Shown here: in pieces, positions 33,817 to 43,797 of the stretch
Layout: the number at the start of each line of letters is the position of its first letter
How positions within the stretch are numbered: the first letter of the stretch is position 1
Assembly: GCA_965242895.1 (NCBI GenBank)
Contig: OZ251507.1
Span: 620,001 to 684,000 of the forward strand
Direction of reading: 5' to 3'
Source of the DNA: CATQHL01 sp965242895
GTDB taxonomy: Bacteria; Actinomycetota; Acidimicrobiia; Acidimicrobiales; CATQHL01
DNA: 64,000 nucleotides
Translations under genes and position numbers: made by a program
The notes under the pieces: generated by a model
What the model was told of the DNA's origin: nothing
Database searches by the model: none
Seen by the model: only the letters and a program-made list of their open reading frames with translations

Positions 33817-35257
33817 AACTCCCGTCGGCGGTCGAGGGCGCCTCCTTTCCGAGTTCCCCGCGGCTGGCAGCCGTGCCGACAGGGAAGAAGATCGCCATCA
33901 ACAGAGCGGAAACGAAATAGGTGGAAATTATCCAGATCCAGGCGCCCCTGTAGTCACCCAAGGCGTCCCCTTTGCTGCCTTCCCCCAGCATCGCCACCAC
34001 CACGGCCACCCCCACAGAATAGAAGAGCTGCTGGACAGTCCGAGCGGTGGCGTTCCCCATGCTGAACTGATCCGGCCTTACTTCGGAGAGGGCTCCGCTG
34101 GTCAGACAGGAAATCGACAGACCTGCACCGAGCCCCAGCAGGATGGCCGAAGGGAAAAAGTCGGAGAAATAGTCGGGGGTCTCGTCTATGCGCCAGAACA
34201 TAACTCCGAACGACAGACAGCACAAGGCCCCTCCAGAGAACGTCAGCCAACGATGGCCGATCCGGTCAGCGGCTGCGCCGGCGAGGGTCGAACTCGCCAC
34301 GGACATGACCGGAGAGGCCATCAAGCCCAGTCCGGTCTTCCACACGGGCCAATCCCAGAGGCGCTGAAGCAGCAGGGTGTTCACCAGGAATCCCGCCAGG
34401 AACGCCATGCCGAAGAACATCGTGCTGACCGTGGAGACCGAGAAGGATCGGATTCGAAACAGCGAGAGATCCAGCAACGGCTGGGGGTGCCGCATCGATC
34501 TCACCACCAGGATGGGCAGCATCAGCAGCCCGGACGAGAGCATGAGCAAGGTTCGGACGTCTGCGTAACCCCACTGTTCTCCCTGCACCAGAGCCACTAG
34601 CAGCAGAGCTACGCCGGCGACGCCCACCGGCACGGAGAGCATGTCTAAGCGTCCGGAGGTCTCCTTGGAACGTGATTCGGTGATCAGCCGTCGACCCACT
34701 AGCACGATAGCCACCCCCACAGGTATGTTCACCCAGAAGATCCCTCTCCAACCCAGCAGCTCGATCAGCAACGCGCCGACGGGAGGACCGATGACCGCCC
34801 CCAGCCCGGCGGTAGCCGCCCAGATGCCGATGGGGGTCGAGCGGCGTCCGTAGGGGAACTCCGGCAGCACCAAAGCCAGGGACGAGGGGAAGATCGCCGC
34901 TCCGCCCACGCCCTGCATGACTCTGAAGGCGATGAGCCACCCAGCGTTGGGGGAGATTCCGCAGAGCAGCGAGCCGACCGTGAAGAGCCCCACCGACATC
35001 AGGAACACCTTTCGCCTGCCCAGCCTGTCGGCCATTCGTCCGGCGATGAGCAAGAGAGACGCCACAGACAAGCTGTAGCCGGTGATTATCCAGGAGAGCA
35101 CTCCGTCGGAGGCGTCGAGGTCTTCGCCGATGACAGGGAAAGCCACGTTGACTATGGAGGCGTCGATGACCACCAGCAGGACGCTGGGAAGGATGGCCGT
35201 TAGGACAACCCAAGCCCTGCGCGGTATCCGGTTGGAATCGATATGGGTGGACTGCAA
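33782..35257 (-). CDS. MFS multidrug exporter, EmrB/QacA (DHA2) type
   Basis: A 491-residue inner-membrane exporter, probably with 14 transmembrane helices. The family motif A appears as GRMADRLGRRKVF, the N-terminal VVIDASIVNVAFPVIGEDL is the DHA2 motif D1 region, and VMQGVGGAAIFPSSLALV plus GAVIGPPVGALL match motifs B and C of proton-driven drug efflux. The substrate is unknown. The C-terminal tail ends in repeat DNA copied from aceE, so the last residues are probably not ancestral. It is divergent from the HhH-GPD gene. Confidence 0.9.
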   Translation of the reverse strand: MQSTHIDSNRIPRRAWVVLTAILPSVLLVVIDASIVNVAFPVIGEDLDASDGVLSWIITGYSLSVASLLLIAGRMADRLGRRKVFLMSVGLFTVGSLLCGISPNAGWLIAFRVMQGVGGAAIFPSSLALVLPEFPYGRRSTPIGIWAATAGLGAVIGPPVGALLIELLGWRGIFWVNIPVGVAIVLVGRRLITESRSKETSGRLDMLSVPVGVAGVALLLVALVQGEQWGYADVRTLLMLSSGLLMLPILVVRSMRHPQPLLDLSLFRIRSFSVSTVSTMFFGMAFLAGFLVNTLLLQRLWDWPVWKTGLGLMASPVMSVASSTLAGAAADRIGHRWLTFSGGALCCLSFGVMFWRIDETPDYFSDFFPSAILLGLGAGLSISCLTSGALSEVRPDQFSMGNATARTVQQLFYSVGVAVVVAMLGEGSKGDALGDYRGAWIWIISTYFVSALLMAIFFPVGTAASRGELGKEAPSTADGSSVTPSIPSTAG

Positions 35258-35321
35258 AAGAGAAGGGGGCTGCGACTAGGCGGGAGCGGCAGAATCCGCC
35301 GAGCTTATATATGCTGAGATC

Positions 35322-35906
35322 ATGACTATTCGCGGCACGCTAGCGGTAACCGGCGACGACGCAGCAGACGCCCTGGTAAACGAGGATCCCTTGGCTCTGC
35401 TTCTGGGGATGCTCCTCGACCAGCAGATACCCATGGAGTGGGCGTTCAAATCGCCGATGAGGCTGGCAGATCGCCTAGATGAAGGGTTCACTGCGGCTGA
35501 GATCGCTTCTATGGACACGGCCGAGTTGGAAAACGTCTTTTCCGCCAAGCCTGCGCTTCACCGCTTCCCTGCTGCGATGGCGCGACGCTCCCAGGACCTC
35601 TGTGCACACATCGTCGAGCGCTACGGCGGTAGACCTGAACGCATCTGGGAAGAAGCCGAAAGCGGAGGGGATCTCTTCGAGCGAGTGCGGGAGTTGCCGG
35701 GCTACGGAGAGGAGAAGACGATGATTTTTGTGGCGCTTCTAGCGAAGCGTTTCGGCGTCGCTCCCTCAGGCTGGCAACGCCACGCCGGCGCTTTCGCTGA
35801 CGGGCAGCCGAGGTCGGTCGCCGACATCGACGGCCCTGAGGCGTTGGGACGCGTACGCGCCTGGAAGAAGGCGCAGAAGGCCGCTGGGCTCTCCAAGCGG
35901 GACTAG
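35322..35906 (+). CDS. HhH-GPD base-excision repair family protein
   Basis: A 194-residue protein of the uncharacterised HhH-GPD family seen in actinobacteria. It has LLGMLLDQQIPMEWAFKSP (the first helix of the GPD fold) and a helix-hairpin-helix near LPGYGEEKTMIFVALLAKRFG. Established members of the superfamily remove damaged bases as DNA glycosylases; the usual catalytic Asp and Lys are not obvious here, so activity is uncertain. TATGCT lies 6 bases before the ATG, suggesting a leaderless transcript. Confidence 0.78.
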   Translation: MTIRGTLAVTGDDAADALVNEDPLALLLGMLLDQQIPMEWAFKSPMRLADRLDEGFTAAEIASMDTAELENVFSAKPALHRFPAAMARRSQDLCAHIVERYGGRPERIWEEAESGGDLFERVRELPGYGEEKTMIFVALLAKRFGVAPSGWQRHAGAFADGQPRSVADIDGPEALGRVRAWKKAQKAAGLSKRD

Positions 35907-35987
35907 GTCTCGAGAGGTGTGCGGCGGGCACAGCGGGGGCGGCGACAGCTAAGACAGTTAGGGGGCAAGGGTGGGAGATGGTGAAGC

Positions 35988-38900
35988 CTAGGAATTTAGA
36001 TAGTAGCCCGAACCAAAAATGATTCCGTCGTAGAGCACCACGTAAGAACGCTTCTGCCCTACTCTGCCCGTCTCAGGATTGATGAACCAGTACTCCTCCG
36101 TCCAGGCTCCCTCAGGAATGGCGCTTGCGATGATGTTGCGGGTAAAGAAGTTCCCACCGCCGTCCTGGAGATCGTAGGTATTCTCTCCGACTATGGACGG
36201 GTCGGCGGCGTTCGCTAGTGAGACGCCCTCGGTGTCCAGCACGAACACGTAGCGCTCGCCGTCTATGTAGCCCCCATCGGGGTCGGAGAACTCTTCGAAG
36301 GCCTGCTCGCCTATTTCCTTGTAGCGATCGATGGCACGCTCGAGGTACCGCTCGACCACCTCCTCCTTCGAAAAGTAGTAGCCCGAACCGAAAATCAAAC
36401 CGTCGTGGAGTACGACCCAAGTCCGCCTCAGTTCGTCCCTCAAATTCAAGGGATTGGTAGCCATGTACTCCACCCAGGCGCCTTCGGCTGAGGCTGCCTG
36501 CGAGACTTTCTGGTGCACTAGAACTCCCTCGCTGTCGGTGAGTCTCGACACGCTGCGGCCTACCAGGGAAGGATCGCCGGCGTGCGCCAGCACCTCCCCT
36601 TCGGGCGTCGTCGCGCTCACATAGAACTCGCCGTTTCTGAACTTCCCGGAGGCATCGGAAATCTGAGTGAAGGCTTCTTCTCCAAGTTCGTCGTAGAGGG
36701 CGATGGCGTCGGCCACCTGCCGGCGCGCCCAGGAATCTTCAGTGATGTAGTAGCCCGAACCGAACACGTAGCCGTCGTAGAGCACAGCCCACGACCGCTT
36801 CGGCTCTTCGACTCCGCTCGCTGGATTGGGAAAGCGGTATTCCAACCAGCTTCCCTCGGGTGTGGCGCTGTCCAGGATGCCCCGGACGACGTAGCGGTTG
36901 TCGCTGTCCTGCAGATCGAAGAGGTTCCGACCCACCAGGGAGGGGTTTCCGGCGTGCGCCGCGCCAACGCCAGACATGTTCAGCACGTACACGTAGTACT
37001 CGCCGTCTAGGTAACCTCCGCCGGGACGAGATATCTCCCTGAAGGCGGCGAAGCCCACCTCTTTGTATCGCGAGATGGCGTCGGCTGCCAACGTTTGCGC
37101 CAGTTCTTCTTCGGTGAGGTAGTAGCTCGCGCCGACCACGTAGTCTCCGACTGTCACGACCCAGGAGCGCTTCAGTTCTCCTGGGTCGTCTCCTGTTTCG
37201 GACGATGCTGCGTCTCTGGGACTGACGACCCAACTGCCAGCAGAAGAGGCTGCTCCCAGGATCTTCGAAACGAACGGATCCTCACTCCCTCCCACGCCGT
37301 TCGCAGCATTTCCAACCACCAGGGATGGATCGGCAGAATTCGCCAGGAAGATCCCCTCTGAGCTCAGAGCGAACATTTCGATGCCTTCGATTCCGAGGTC
37401 GCTGTCGGGATCGGATATCTCAACAAGGGCAAGTCTGCCGATCTCTCCGACACTTCTCACCACGCGGGCCACCTGGGACTTCGCCAGTTCGTCTTGGGAG
37501 GAGTAATAGCCCGCCCCGAAGATGAGGTCACCCACCAGCCTGACCCAGGAACGCTTCAGTTCCTCCTCCCCGCTCACCGGATTCACGTGCCTGAACTCAG
37601 TCCACGCCCCCGACGGAGTGGCTGTCCTCGTGATTTGCCTGAGAATGTAGGTTCCTTGGCTGTCCCGCAGGCCATAGAGATCCTGACCCACCTGCGAACG
37701 GTCGGCGGCGTCTGCTCTCACGCTGCCGTCGGTACCTACCACGTAGACGTAATGTTCTCCGTCCTTGAAGTTGCCTGCGGGATTGGAAATCCGGGCGAAC
37801 GCCTGCTCTCCCTCCGACTCGTAGAGGTCTACTGCGTCGACCACCAACTGCTTAACCCGTTCCTCCTCGCTGAAGTAGTAGCCAGCCCCTAACACGACGC
37901 CGCTGCTCACCTCTACCACCCATGAACGCTTGAACTCTTCCACACCAGTCACGGGATTCAAACGACGATAAACCACCCACGCACCCTCAGGAGTAGCCGC
38001 ATCGATAATCCTCGGAATAAACAACTCACCCCTACTATCCCTCGCGCCCGAACGATCCGAACCCACCAACGACGGATTCGCCGCATGCGCCAACGACACC
38101 CCCCTAGCACTCAACCCAAACACATACGACTCCCCAACCTTGAAATCGCCGTTCGGATCGGAAATCCGAGCAAACGCACCCGCACCCATCTCCTCATACA
38201 AAGCCGCTGCCTCAGCCACCAACCACTGAACCCACTCCTCCTCGGTAAAATAATAGCCTGCGCCCAGTACAATGCCGTCTTCTATCTCTACCACCCACGA
38301 ACGCTTGAGCTCTTCCACTCCAGTCACGGGATTCAAACGACGATAAACCACCCACGCACCCTCAGAAGTGGCAGCGTCGACGATCCTCGGAATGAACAAC
38401 TCACCCCTACTATCCCTCGCGCCCGAACGATCCGAACCCACCAACGACGGATTCGCCGCATGCGCCAACGACACCCCCCTAGCGCTCAACCCAAACACAT
38501 ACAACTCTCCAACCTTGAAATCGCCGTTCGGATCGGAAATCCGAGCAAACGCATCCTCACCCATCTCCTCATACAGAGCCGCTGCCTCAGCCACCAACCG
38601 CTGAATTCGCTCCTCCTCGTCTGAGTAGAATCCCGCACTAAATATGTATCCTCGGTAAAGCGTAGAGTATGTACGCTTAGGCTCTTCTACACCAGTTACT
38701 GGATTCAGGAACCTGTATTGAGCCCAAAGTGACGGGCTGTTGGACGCCGAAATGATGTTGCGAACCACGTAAGTGCCTTCGCTGTCCTGCAGGTCGAACT
38801 GATCCTGTCCCACCAAGGAGGGGTCGGCTGCGTGAGCCAGAACCCTGCCGCCGGTGCTATAGACAACCACGTACAACTCGTCGTCGATGAACTCACCCTC

Positions 38901-41900
38901 CGGATCGGATATCTGTTCAAACGCCTCTTCGCCAACCTCGTCGTAGAGAGCGATGGCGTTACTCGCCAAGAGCGTCACATACTCCTCTTGGCTGATGTAG
39001 AAACCTGAGCCAAATACAACGCCGTCGCTAGCCTCAACCACCCACGAACGCTTCAACTCCTCCACACCGCTCACCGGATTCAAACGACGATAAACCAACC
39101 AGGCGCCCTCAGGAGTGGCCGCATCAATGATCCTCGGAATGAACAACTCACCCCGGCTGTCCACCGCATCCGAACGATCCGAACCCACCAACGACGGATC
39201 CGCCGCATGCGCTAGACTGACGCCGTCAGCCGCAAGCGCGTACACATAATACTCGCCGTCGACGAACTCACCCTCCGTATCCGAAATCCGAGCGAACGCC
39301 CCCTCGCCCACCTCGTCGTAGAGCGCAACGGCGTTGTCCGTCAGTTGCTGAGCTAATTCTTCCTCTGTCAGGTAATAGCCGGCTCCTAACACGACGCCTT
39401 CGCTCACCTCCACCACCCACGAACGCTTGAGTTCCTCCACGCCGCTCACCGGATTCAAACGACGATAAACCACCCAGGCGCCCTCAGGAGTAGCAGCGTC
39501 GATGATCCTCGGAATGAACAACTCACCCTGACTGTCCCTCGCACCCGAACGATCCGAGCCCACTAACGACGGATCCGCCGCATGCGCCAACGACACCCCC
39601 TCCGCGCTCAACCCAAACACGTAGTATTCCCCGATTTTGAAGTCGCCGTCCGGATCGGAAATCTGAGCAAACGCCTCCTCGCCTTCCGACTCGTATAACG
39701 TAGCGGCAGCGGTCACCAACTGCTTCACCCGATCGATCACTCTCTGCTCAGGAAGGTAATAACCCGAAGCGAATACATACCCGTCGTGGAGCACCGAGAG
39801 GGAACGTTTGGGTTCTTCCTCTCCGCTCACGGGGTTCGTGAACCTGTACTCGGACCAGCCGCCAGCAGCGGACGCGCTCGAAAGAATGTCCCGAACCACA
39901 TAGGTGCCTTCGCTGTTCTGCAAATCGAAAAAATCCTGTCCCACCACCGACGGATCTACCGCATGCGCCAGACTGACGCCTGCTGTCGTCAAAACATGCA
40001 CATAAAACTGGCCGTCTCTGAAATCATTACCTGGAAGCGAAATATACTCGAAAGCATCCTCCTCTCCCCAGATCTCGTAGAGTTTGATGGCGTCGGTCAC
40101 AAACAACCTCACCAACTCCTCCTCGGAGAGGTAGTAGCCAGCCCCGAACACGACGCCGTCGCTCGCTTCCACTACCCACGAACGCTTCAACTCTTCCAAC
40201 CCGCTCACCGGATTCAAACGACGATAGACCACCCAGGTTCCGTCAAAAGAATCGCCAATGGCGTCATCGTCGATGATGTCGTGCGGAATGGACGGAATGT
40301 ACAGCCCATCCTGGGTCTCTTCTTCGTCAGCAGCAGCGTCGATAATCTTCTGAATGAACAACTCGCCGCGGCTGTCCCTGGCCTCCCAACGATTCTGCCC
40401 CACCAAGGAGGGATTCGCCGCATGCGCCAACGACACCCCGTTCGGGCTCAGAGCAAACACATAAACTTCGCCGTCTATGAACCCTCCCTGCGGGTCTGAA
40501 ATCGCCTCAAACACCCCCTCGCCTTCAGCCTCATAAAACTTCAGGGCGTTATCCACCAATTTCTTCACCAATTGCTTTGGATTTCTGCTACTTTCGGAGG
40601 GGAAACTAGAACTAAACACGTGCCCGTCGTAGAGCACCGACCAGGAGAGCCTTGACTCCTCAATTCCACTCGTCGGATTGGGTAACTTGTAGTCGTACCA
40701 AGCGCCGAAAGGGGTGGCGACAGACATCAGGAGATCAATGACATAGTTTCCTTCGCTGTCCTGCCAATCAAATCGTATGTTGCTCCCGGCCAACGATGGA
40801 TCGGCAGGATATGCTCGAACAACTCCCGCTCTCGTGAGTACGAGCGCATTGAAGTCGCCGTATGTGAAATCACTCTCCGGATCGGAAATCCTGGCAAACG
40901 CCTCCTCCCCCAACTCGTCGTAGAGGTCGATGGCGTCGTTTACCATCTGCTGAGCGAATTGTTCTGACGTCGGGTAATAACCGGCGCCCAACACGACGCC
41001 TTCGCTCGCCTCCACCACCCAGGAACGCTTAATTTCCTCTATGCCGCTCACCGGATTCAAACGACGATAAACCACCCAAGCGCCCTCAGGGGTAGCAGCG
41101 TCGATTATCTTCTGAATGAACAACTCGCCCTCGCTGTCCCTTGCGTCCGAACGATCGGTGCCCACCAACGACGGATCCGCCGCGTGCGCCAATGACACCC
41201 CGTCTGAACCTAGAGCGAACACATAAATCTCGCCGGCCGCAAAGCCACTTGGGGATTGCGATATCGTCGTAAACGCCTGATCGCCCTCCGCTTCATACAG
41301 AGCCGCCGCCCTCTCCACCATGATTTGCGTCCACTCCGCCTCGGTGATGTAATAGCCGGAGCCGAACACGACGCCGCCGTGGAGAACTGACCACGACCTT
41401 TTCGGCTCTTCTACCTGACTCGCTGGGTTCGTGAAGCGGTACTCCGACCAGCCGCCGCTGGCGGTAGCGCTGTTTAGAACGCCGCGGACTACATAGACGC
41501 CTTGGCTGTCCTGCAGATCAAAAATGTCCTGACCTAGGAGATCTGGGTTTGAGTGTGCATAGGTCGTGCCGCTGGTGCTTAAGACGAACACGTAGAACTC
41601 GCCGTCGATGAAGCCGCCGCCCGGGTCGGAGATGAGATCGAAAGCATCCTCTCCCATTTGGTCGTAGAGAGCGATAGCGTCGGCCACCATCTGCTTGACT
41701 CTCTCGGGCTTGGAGGAGGGTTCTGGCCTTTCAGTCGCTCCTGGCTCTGTGGGCGAGGTGGGAGAAGTGGGCGAGGTAGGCGAGGTAGGCGCAGTAGGCG
41801 AGGTAGGAGAATCGGGAGGATCACCCTCAGGGGGCGACGGCTGAGCAGGGCCGTCTTCCCCTGCGGGACCGGTGGTCGTAGAAGTCGCAGTGACGCCTGT

Positions 41901-42221
41901 GCCGGGGGGGTCGGTAGGCCTCTCTCCGGAAATGCTAGGTAATCTCGTCTCTTCGGTTGTCGGGGAAGTGTCGCCCAATTCTTCCTCTTCGGCAGCGCCT
42001 CCGCAAGCAGACGCCGTCAACGCAAGGGACACAGCCAGAGCCAAAATGAGGCGTGCGCGGCGGGGTCGGAAGTGGATGGACTTGACACCGGCTGACCGAG
42101 CGCGGGCGGACCGTGTGGGGGCGAGCCGAGCACCGGCGAACCGAGCGCGGACGAGCCGAGCACCGGCGAACCGAGCCCAAGTCGACTTGAATACGGCCAA
42201 ACGAGTTGGTCGCTGATTCAT
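35988..42221 (-). CDS. Giant lipoprotein with 15 tandem Cache-like domains
   Basis: About 2077 residues. A long basic N-terminus and hydrophobic stretch end in the lipobox LTASAC (Cys73). A Pro/Thr/Ser linker with SPTSPT repeats runs to about residue 155. Then come 15 tandem units of about 125 residues, each with the single-Cache pattern: a helix ending LYDELGEEAF, ISDP.G.F.DGEYYVF, AHAADPSLVG, a DSQGELF or DSEGTYV segment, EGAWV.YR..NP.SG.EE.KRSW and GVVFGAGYY. Two unit types interleave, one with LFIPRIIDAATPEGAW and one with YVVR.IL.SA. Some neighbours are nearly identical in DNA. There is no transmembrane or signalling domain after the array. Cache domains normally bind small ligands outside the cell. 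The ATG at 42221 has AAGGAG about 11 bases upstream. Confidence 0.85.
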   Translation of the reverse strand: MNQRPTRLAVFKSTWARFAGARLVRARFAGARLAPTRSARARSAGVKSIHFRPRRARLILALAVSLALTASACGGAAEEEELGDTSPTTEETRLPSISGERPTDPPGTGVTATSTTTGPAGEDGPAQPSPPEGDPPDSPTSPTAPTSPTSPTSPTSPTEPGATERPEPSSKPERVKQMVADAIALYDQMGEDAFDLISDPGGGFIDGEFYVFVLSTSGTTYAHSNPDLLGQDIFDLQDSQGVYVVRGVLNSATASGGWSEYRFTNPASQVEEPKRSWSVLHGGVVFGSGYYITEAEWTQIMVERAAALYEAEGDQAFTTISQSPSGFAAGEIYVFALGSDGVSLAHAADPSLVGTDRSDARDSEGELFIQKIIDAATPEGAWVVYRRLNPVSGIEEIKRSWVVEASEGVVLGAGYYPTSEQFAQQMVNDAIDLYDELGEEAFARISDPESDFTYGDFNALVLTRAGVVRAYPADPSLAGSNIRFDWQDSEGNYVIDLLMSVATPFGAWYDYKLPNPTSGIEESRLSWSVLYDGHVFSSSFPSESSRNPKQLVKKLVDNALKFYEAEGEGVFEAISDPQGGFIDGEVYVFALSPNGVSLAHAANPSLVGQNRWEARDSRGELFIQKIIDAAADEEETQDGLYIPSIPHDIIDDDAIGDSFDGTWVVYRRLNPVSGLEELKRSWVVEASDGVVFGAGYYLSEEELVRLFVTDAIKLYEIWGEEDAFEYISLPGNDFRDGQFYVHVLTTAGVSLAHAVDPSVVGQDFFDLQNSEGTYVVRDILSSASAAGGWSEYRFTNPVSGEEEPKRSLSVLHDGYVFASGYYLPEQRVIDRVKQLVTAAATLYESEGEEAFAQISDPDGDFKIGEYYVFGLSAEGVSLAHAADPSLVGSDRSGARDSQGELFIPRIIDAATPEGAWVVYRRLNPVSGVEELKRSWVVEVSEGVVLGAGYYLTEEELAQQLTDNAVALYDEVGEGAFARISDTEGEFVDGEYYVYALAADGVSLAHAADPSLVGSDRSDAVDSRGELFIPRIIDAATPEGAWLVYRRLNPVSGVEELKRSWVVEASDGVVFGSGFYISQEEYVTLLASNAIALYDEVGEEAFEQISDPEGEFIDDELYVVVYSTGGRVLAHAADPSLVGQDQFDLQDSEGTYVVRNIISASNSPSLWAQYRFLNPVTGVEEPKRTYSTLYRGYIFSAGFYSDEEERIQRLVAEAAALYEEMGEDAFARISDPNGDFKVGELYVFGLSARGVSLAHAANPSLVGSDRSGARDSRGELFIPRIVDAATSEGAWVVYRRLNPVTGVEELKRSWVVEIEDGIVLGAGYYFTEEEWVQWLVAEAAALYEEMGAGAFARISDPNGDFKVGESYVFGLSARGVSLAHAANPSLVGSDRSGARDSRGELFIPRIIDAATPEGAWVVYRRLNPVTGVEEFKRSWVVEVSSGVVLGAGYYFSEEERVKQLVVDAVDLYESEGEQAFARISNPAGNFKDGEHYVYVVGTDGSVRADAADRSQVGQDLYGLRDSQGTYILRQITRTATPSGAWTEFRHVNPVSGEEELKRSWVRLVGDLIFGAGYYSSQDELAKSQVARVVRSVGEIGRLALVEISDPDSDLGIEGIEMFALSSEGIFLANSADPSLVVGNAANGVGGSEDPFVSKILGAASSAGSWVVSPRDAASSETGDDPGELKRSWVVTVGDYVVGASYYLTEEELAQTLAADAISRYKEVGFAAFREISRPGGGYLDGEYYVYVLNMSGVGAAHAGNPSLVGRNLFDLQDSDNRYVVRGILDSATPEGSWLEYRFPNPASGVEEPKRSWAVLYDGYVFGSGYYITEDSWARRQVADAIALYDELGEEAFTQISDASGKFRNGEFYVSATTPEGEVLAHAGDPSLVGRSVSRLTDSEGVLVHQKVSQAASAEGAWVEYMATNPLNLRDELRRTWVVLHDGLIFGSGYYFSKEEVVERYLERAIDRYKEIGEQAFEEFSDPDGGYIDGERYVFVLDTEGVSLANAADPSIVGENTYDLQDGGGNFFTRNIIASAIPEGAWTEEYWFINPETGRVGQKRSYVVLYDGIIFGSGYYLNS

Positions 42222-42517
42222 TGTTCGGACATCTCCTTGATGATTGCTTGATTGCGTCGTTGATAGCGGCGTCTGAGACGGGCCGGCACCTAACAGCACC
42301 AGCACTTAGCAGTAGCAGACGGGGGACTCTTGCTGGCATCGTGTCGAAACGGCGCAATGCCTGCACTTAGTCTATGTAACTTCAGGTAACTTGAGTTTAC
42401 TGACTTCTAAATGGGCGAGCATCTCCACGGAATCCAACTCTTGAACGGAGAGTTCTCGCCCGCTCCCCCTCCCCGGCCTCCGGGCTTGCTTCTCCAGAGG
42501 CTCAGCCTAGATGCTTG
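42222..42517. other. Spacer without a recognised gene
   Basis: This 296-bp spacer between two minus-strand genes contains an AT-richer patch (42365-42415) with a repeated GTAACTTCAG/GTAACTTGAG word and a minus-strand TAGACT that could be the promoter of the Cache-array gene. No coding sequence was recognised. Confidence 0.4.
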
Positions 42518-43330
42518 CTAGGGCGGCGTCTCCTCCCGTCGACGCGGACTATGCCCCGTCAGAACGGCGTCGTGGCCGCGGCGATCCAGCCAGCCAAGCA
42601 CCAGAGAAATGCAGCGCGGGTCATAGCGCAGTCGGTGGCTTCCGGCATTTAGCACTCGGAGGTCTGCCGCTCCGTGGGCGTCGGCTATGACACGGGCGTC
42701 GATGGGGGGCACTAGTTCGTCGTCGGCTCCGTGAACTACTAGAAGCGGACGCGGCGCCAGTCGGCTGGCAGCAGCGGCGGCGGAGATTCCTCCTAGACCG
42801 CCCGCCCACTCGTCGAAGTCCGCTGGGAAGTCGTCGTCGCTGATCACTCCGACTTCTCGAGAATGCACAAGAAGACCTTCGGCGTTGGTTTCCCAGTCGA
42901 CGAAATCCGCTCGAGCAGCAACCGACACCGCTCCTCCGACCTGCGGCAGGTCAGCCGCTGCAGCGAGACCGAGAGAGGCCCCTGTCCCGAAGCCCGCCAC
43001 CCAGACGCCCGTGACGGGAGTGGCGGTGCACACGAACTCGACCGCTGCGCGGATGTCATCCAGCCAGCCAGGAAGCGAGAAGTTGCCTTCGGAACGCCCA
43101 CAGCCTCGGTAATTGGGCACGAACGCCGTCCAGCCCATGTCTTCGACGAAACGGTCGGCGAGAACGTGATACGAAGTGCCGGCTTTCTTAGCGCCGCCGG
43201 ACGCAGCCGGGAAGCCATGACAGAGGATCACAGCGTTCCGAGGCGTCCGACGCGGGGCGCCGTCGGCTCGGAGAGGCTGCGCCAAGTAGCCCGACAACTT
43301 CAGCGAACCAGAAGTGAAATGCGCTTCCAT
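42518..43330 (-). CDS. Alpha/beta-hydrolase-fold protein without nucleophile Ser
   Basis: A 270-residue alpha/beta hydrolase of the dienelactone hydrolase/acyl-peptidase type: HGFPAASGG oxyanion region, NYRGCGRSEG, the elbow at residues 113-117, VVHGADDELVP with the acid Asp, and GSHRL with the His. The nucleophile elbow reads GFGTG instead of GxSxG, so the catalytic serine position is Gly115. It may be non-catalytic or use different chemistry. Followed downstream by a spacer and then the Cache-array gene. Confidence 0.75.
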   Translation of the reverse strand: MEAHFTSGSLKLSGYLAQPLRADGAPRRTPRNAVILCHGFPAASGGAKKAGTSYHVLADRFVEDMGWTAFVPNYRGCGRSEGNFSLPGWLDDIRAAVEFVCTATPVTGVWVAGFGTGASLGLAAAADLPQVGGAVSVAARADFVDWETNAEGLLVHSREVGVISDDDFPADFDEWAGGLGGISAAAAASRLAPRPLLVVHGADDELVPPIDARVIADAHGAADLRVLNAGSHRLRYDPRCISLVLGWLDRRGHDAVLTGHSPRRREETPP

Positions 43331-43360
43331 TCGATCTGGCTGACCGACCTGAGCTCAGAC

Positions 43361-43792
43361 CTAGCGAACTGGATTATTGGGCGCAGACCGACCTGCGTCC
43401 TTGCCCGAAGACCGGTTTGCGTCCCCGACAGAAGACCGACCTGCGTCCTTGAGATTAGACCGACCTGCGTCCTTGCCCGCCGAGCAGTCTGCGATCTTGC
43501 TCGAACGAGTGCGCCTGCCCAGTCGTGCGATGCGTCTTGACGCTTCACGGAAGGCGCGTCGGCGGTAGAGGCGGTAGCCGCGGTTGCGAGCCTCGGCGAG
43601 CATGTCGGGAGCGAAACATATGTAGAGCTCCGAAGCCAGCACCTCATCAATAAGTGAGCGGGGCGTCGAACCCTCTTCTGAGTTCACGTCGCCTTCCGAA
43701 CTCACGTCGTCGAGATCGTAGACGACGCCCGAACGCTTGTCTCCAAGATAGCGATGACCAGCAACCTGCCGCGGTCTATACACGTTCAGCAT
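43361..43792 (-). CDS. Conserved-looking hypothetical with 8-residue tail repeats
   Basis: A 143-residue protein I do not recognise. The N-terminus MLNVYRPRQVAGHRYLGDKR is followed by an acidic stretch, a helical segment ELYICFAPDMLAEARNRGYRLYRR, a very basic region, and a tail of KDAGRSS-like octapeptides encoded by a 24-bp repeat (43385-43480). The non-repeat core of about 100 residues is plausible as a real cytoplasmic protein. It lies 30 bp upstream of the hydrolase gene on the same strand. Confidence 0.55.
   Translation of the reverse strand: MLNVYRPRQVAGHRYLGDKRSGVVYDLDDVSSEGDVNSEEGSTPRSLIDEVLASELYICFAPDMLAEARNRGYRLYRRRAFREASRRIARLGRRTRSSKIADCSAGKDAGRSNLKDAGRSSVGDANRSSGKDAGRSAPNNPVR
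43385..43480. repeat. 24-bp tandem repeat, four copies
   Basis: Four contiguous 24-bp units (43385-43408, 43409-43432, 43433-43456, 43457-43480) around AGACCGACCTGCGTCC. They stay in frame and extend the C-terminus of the hypothetical protein by octapeptides. Confidence 0.95.
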
Positions 43793-43797
43793 TCTAG

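Noticed and set aside
43385..43480. A short repeat array that could be taken for CRISPR
   Set aside because: Units are directly adjacent with no unique spacers, in frame within a gene, and there are no cas genes.
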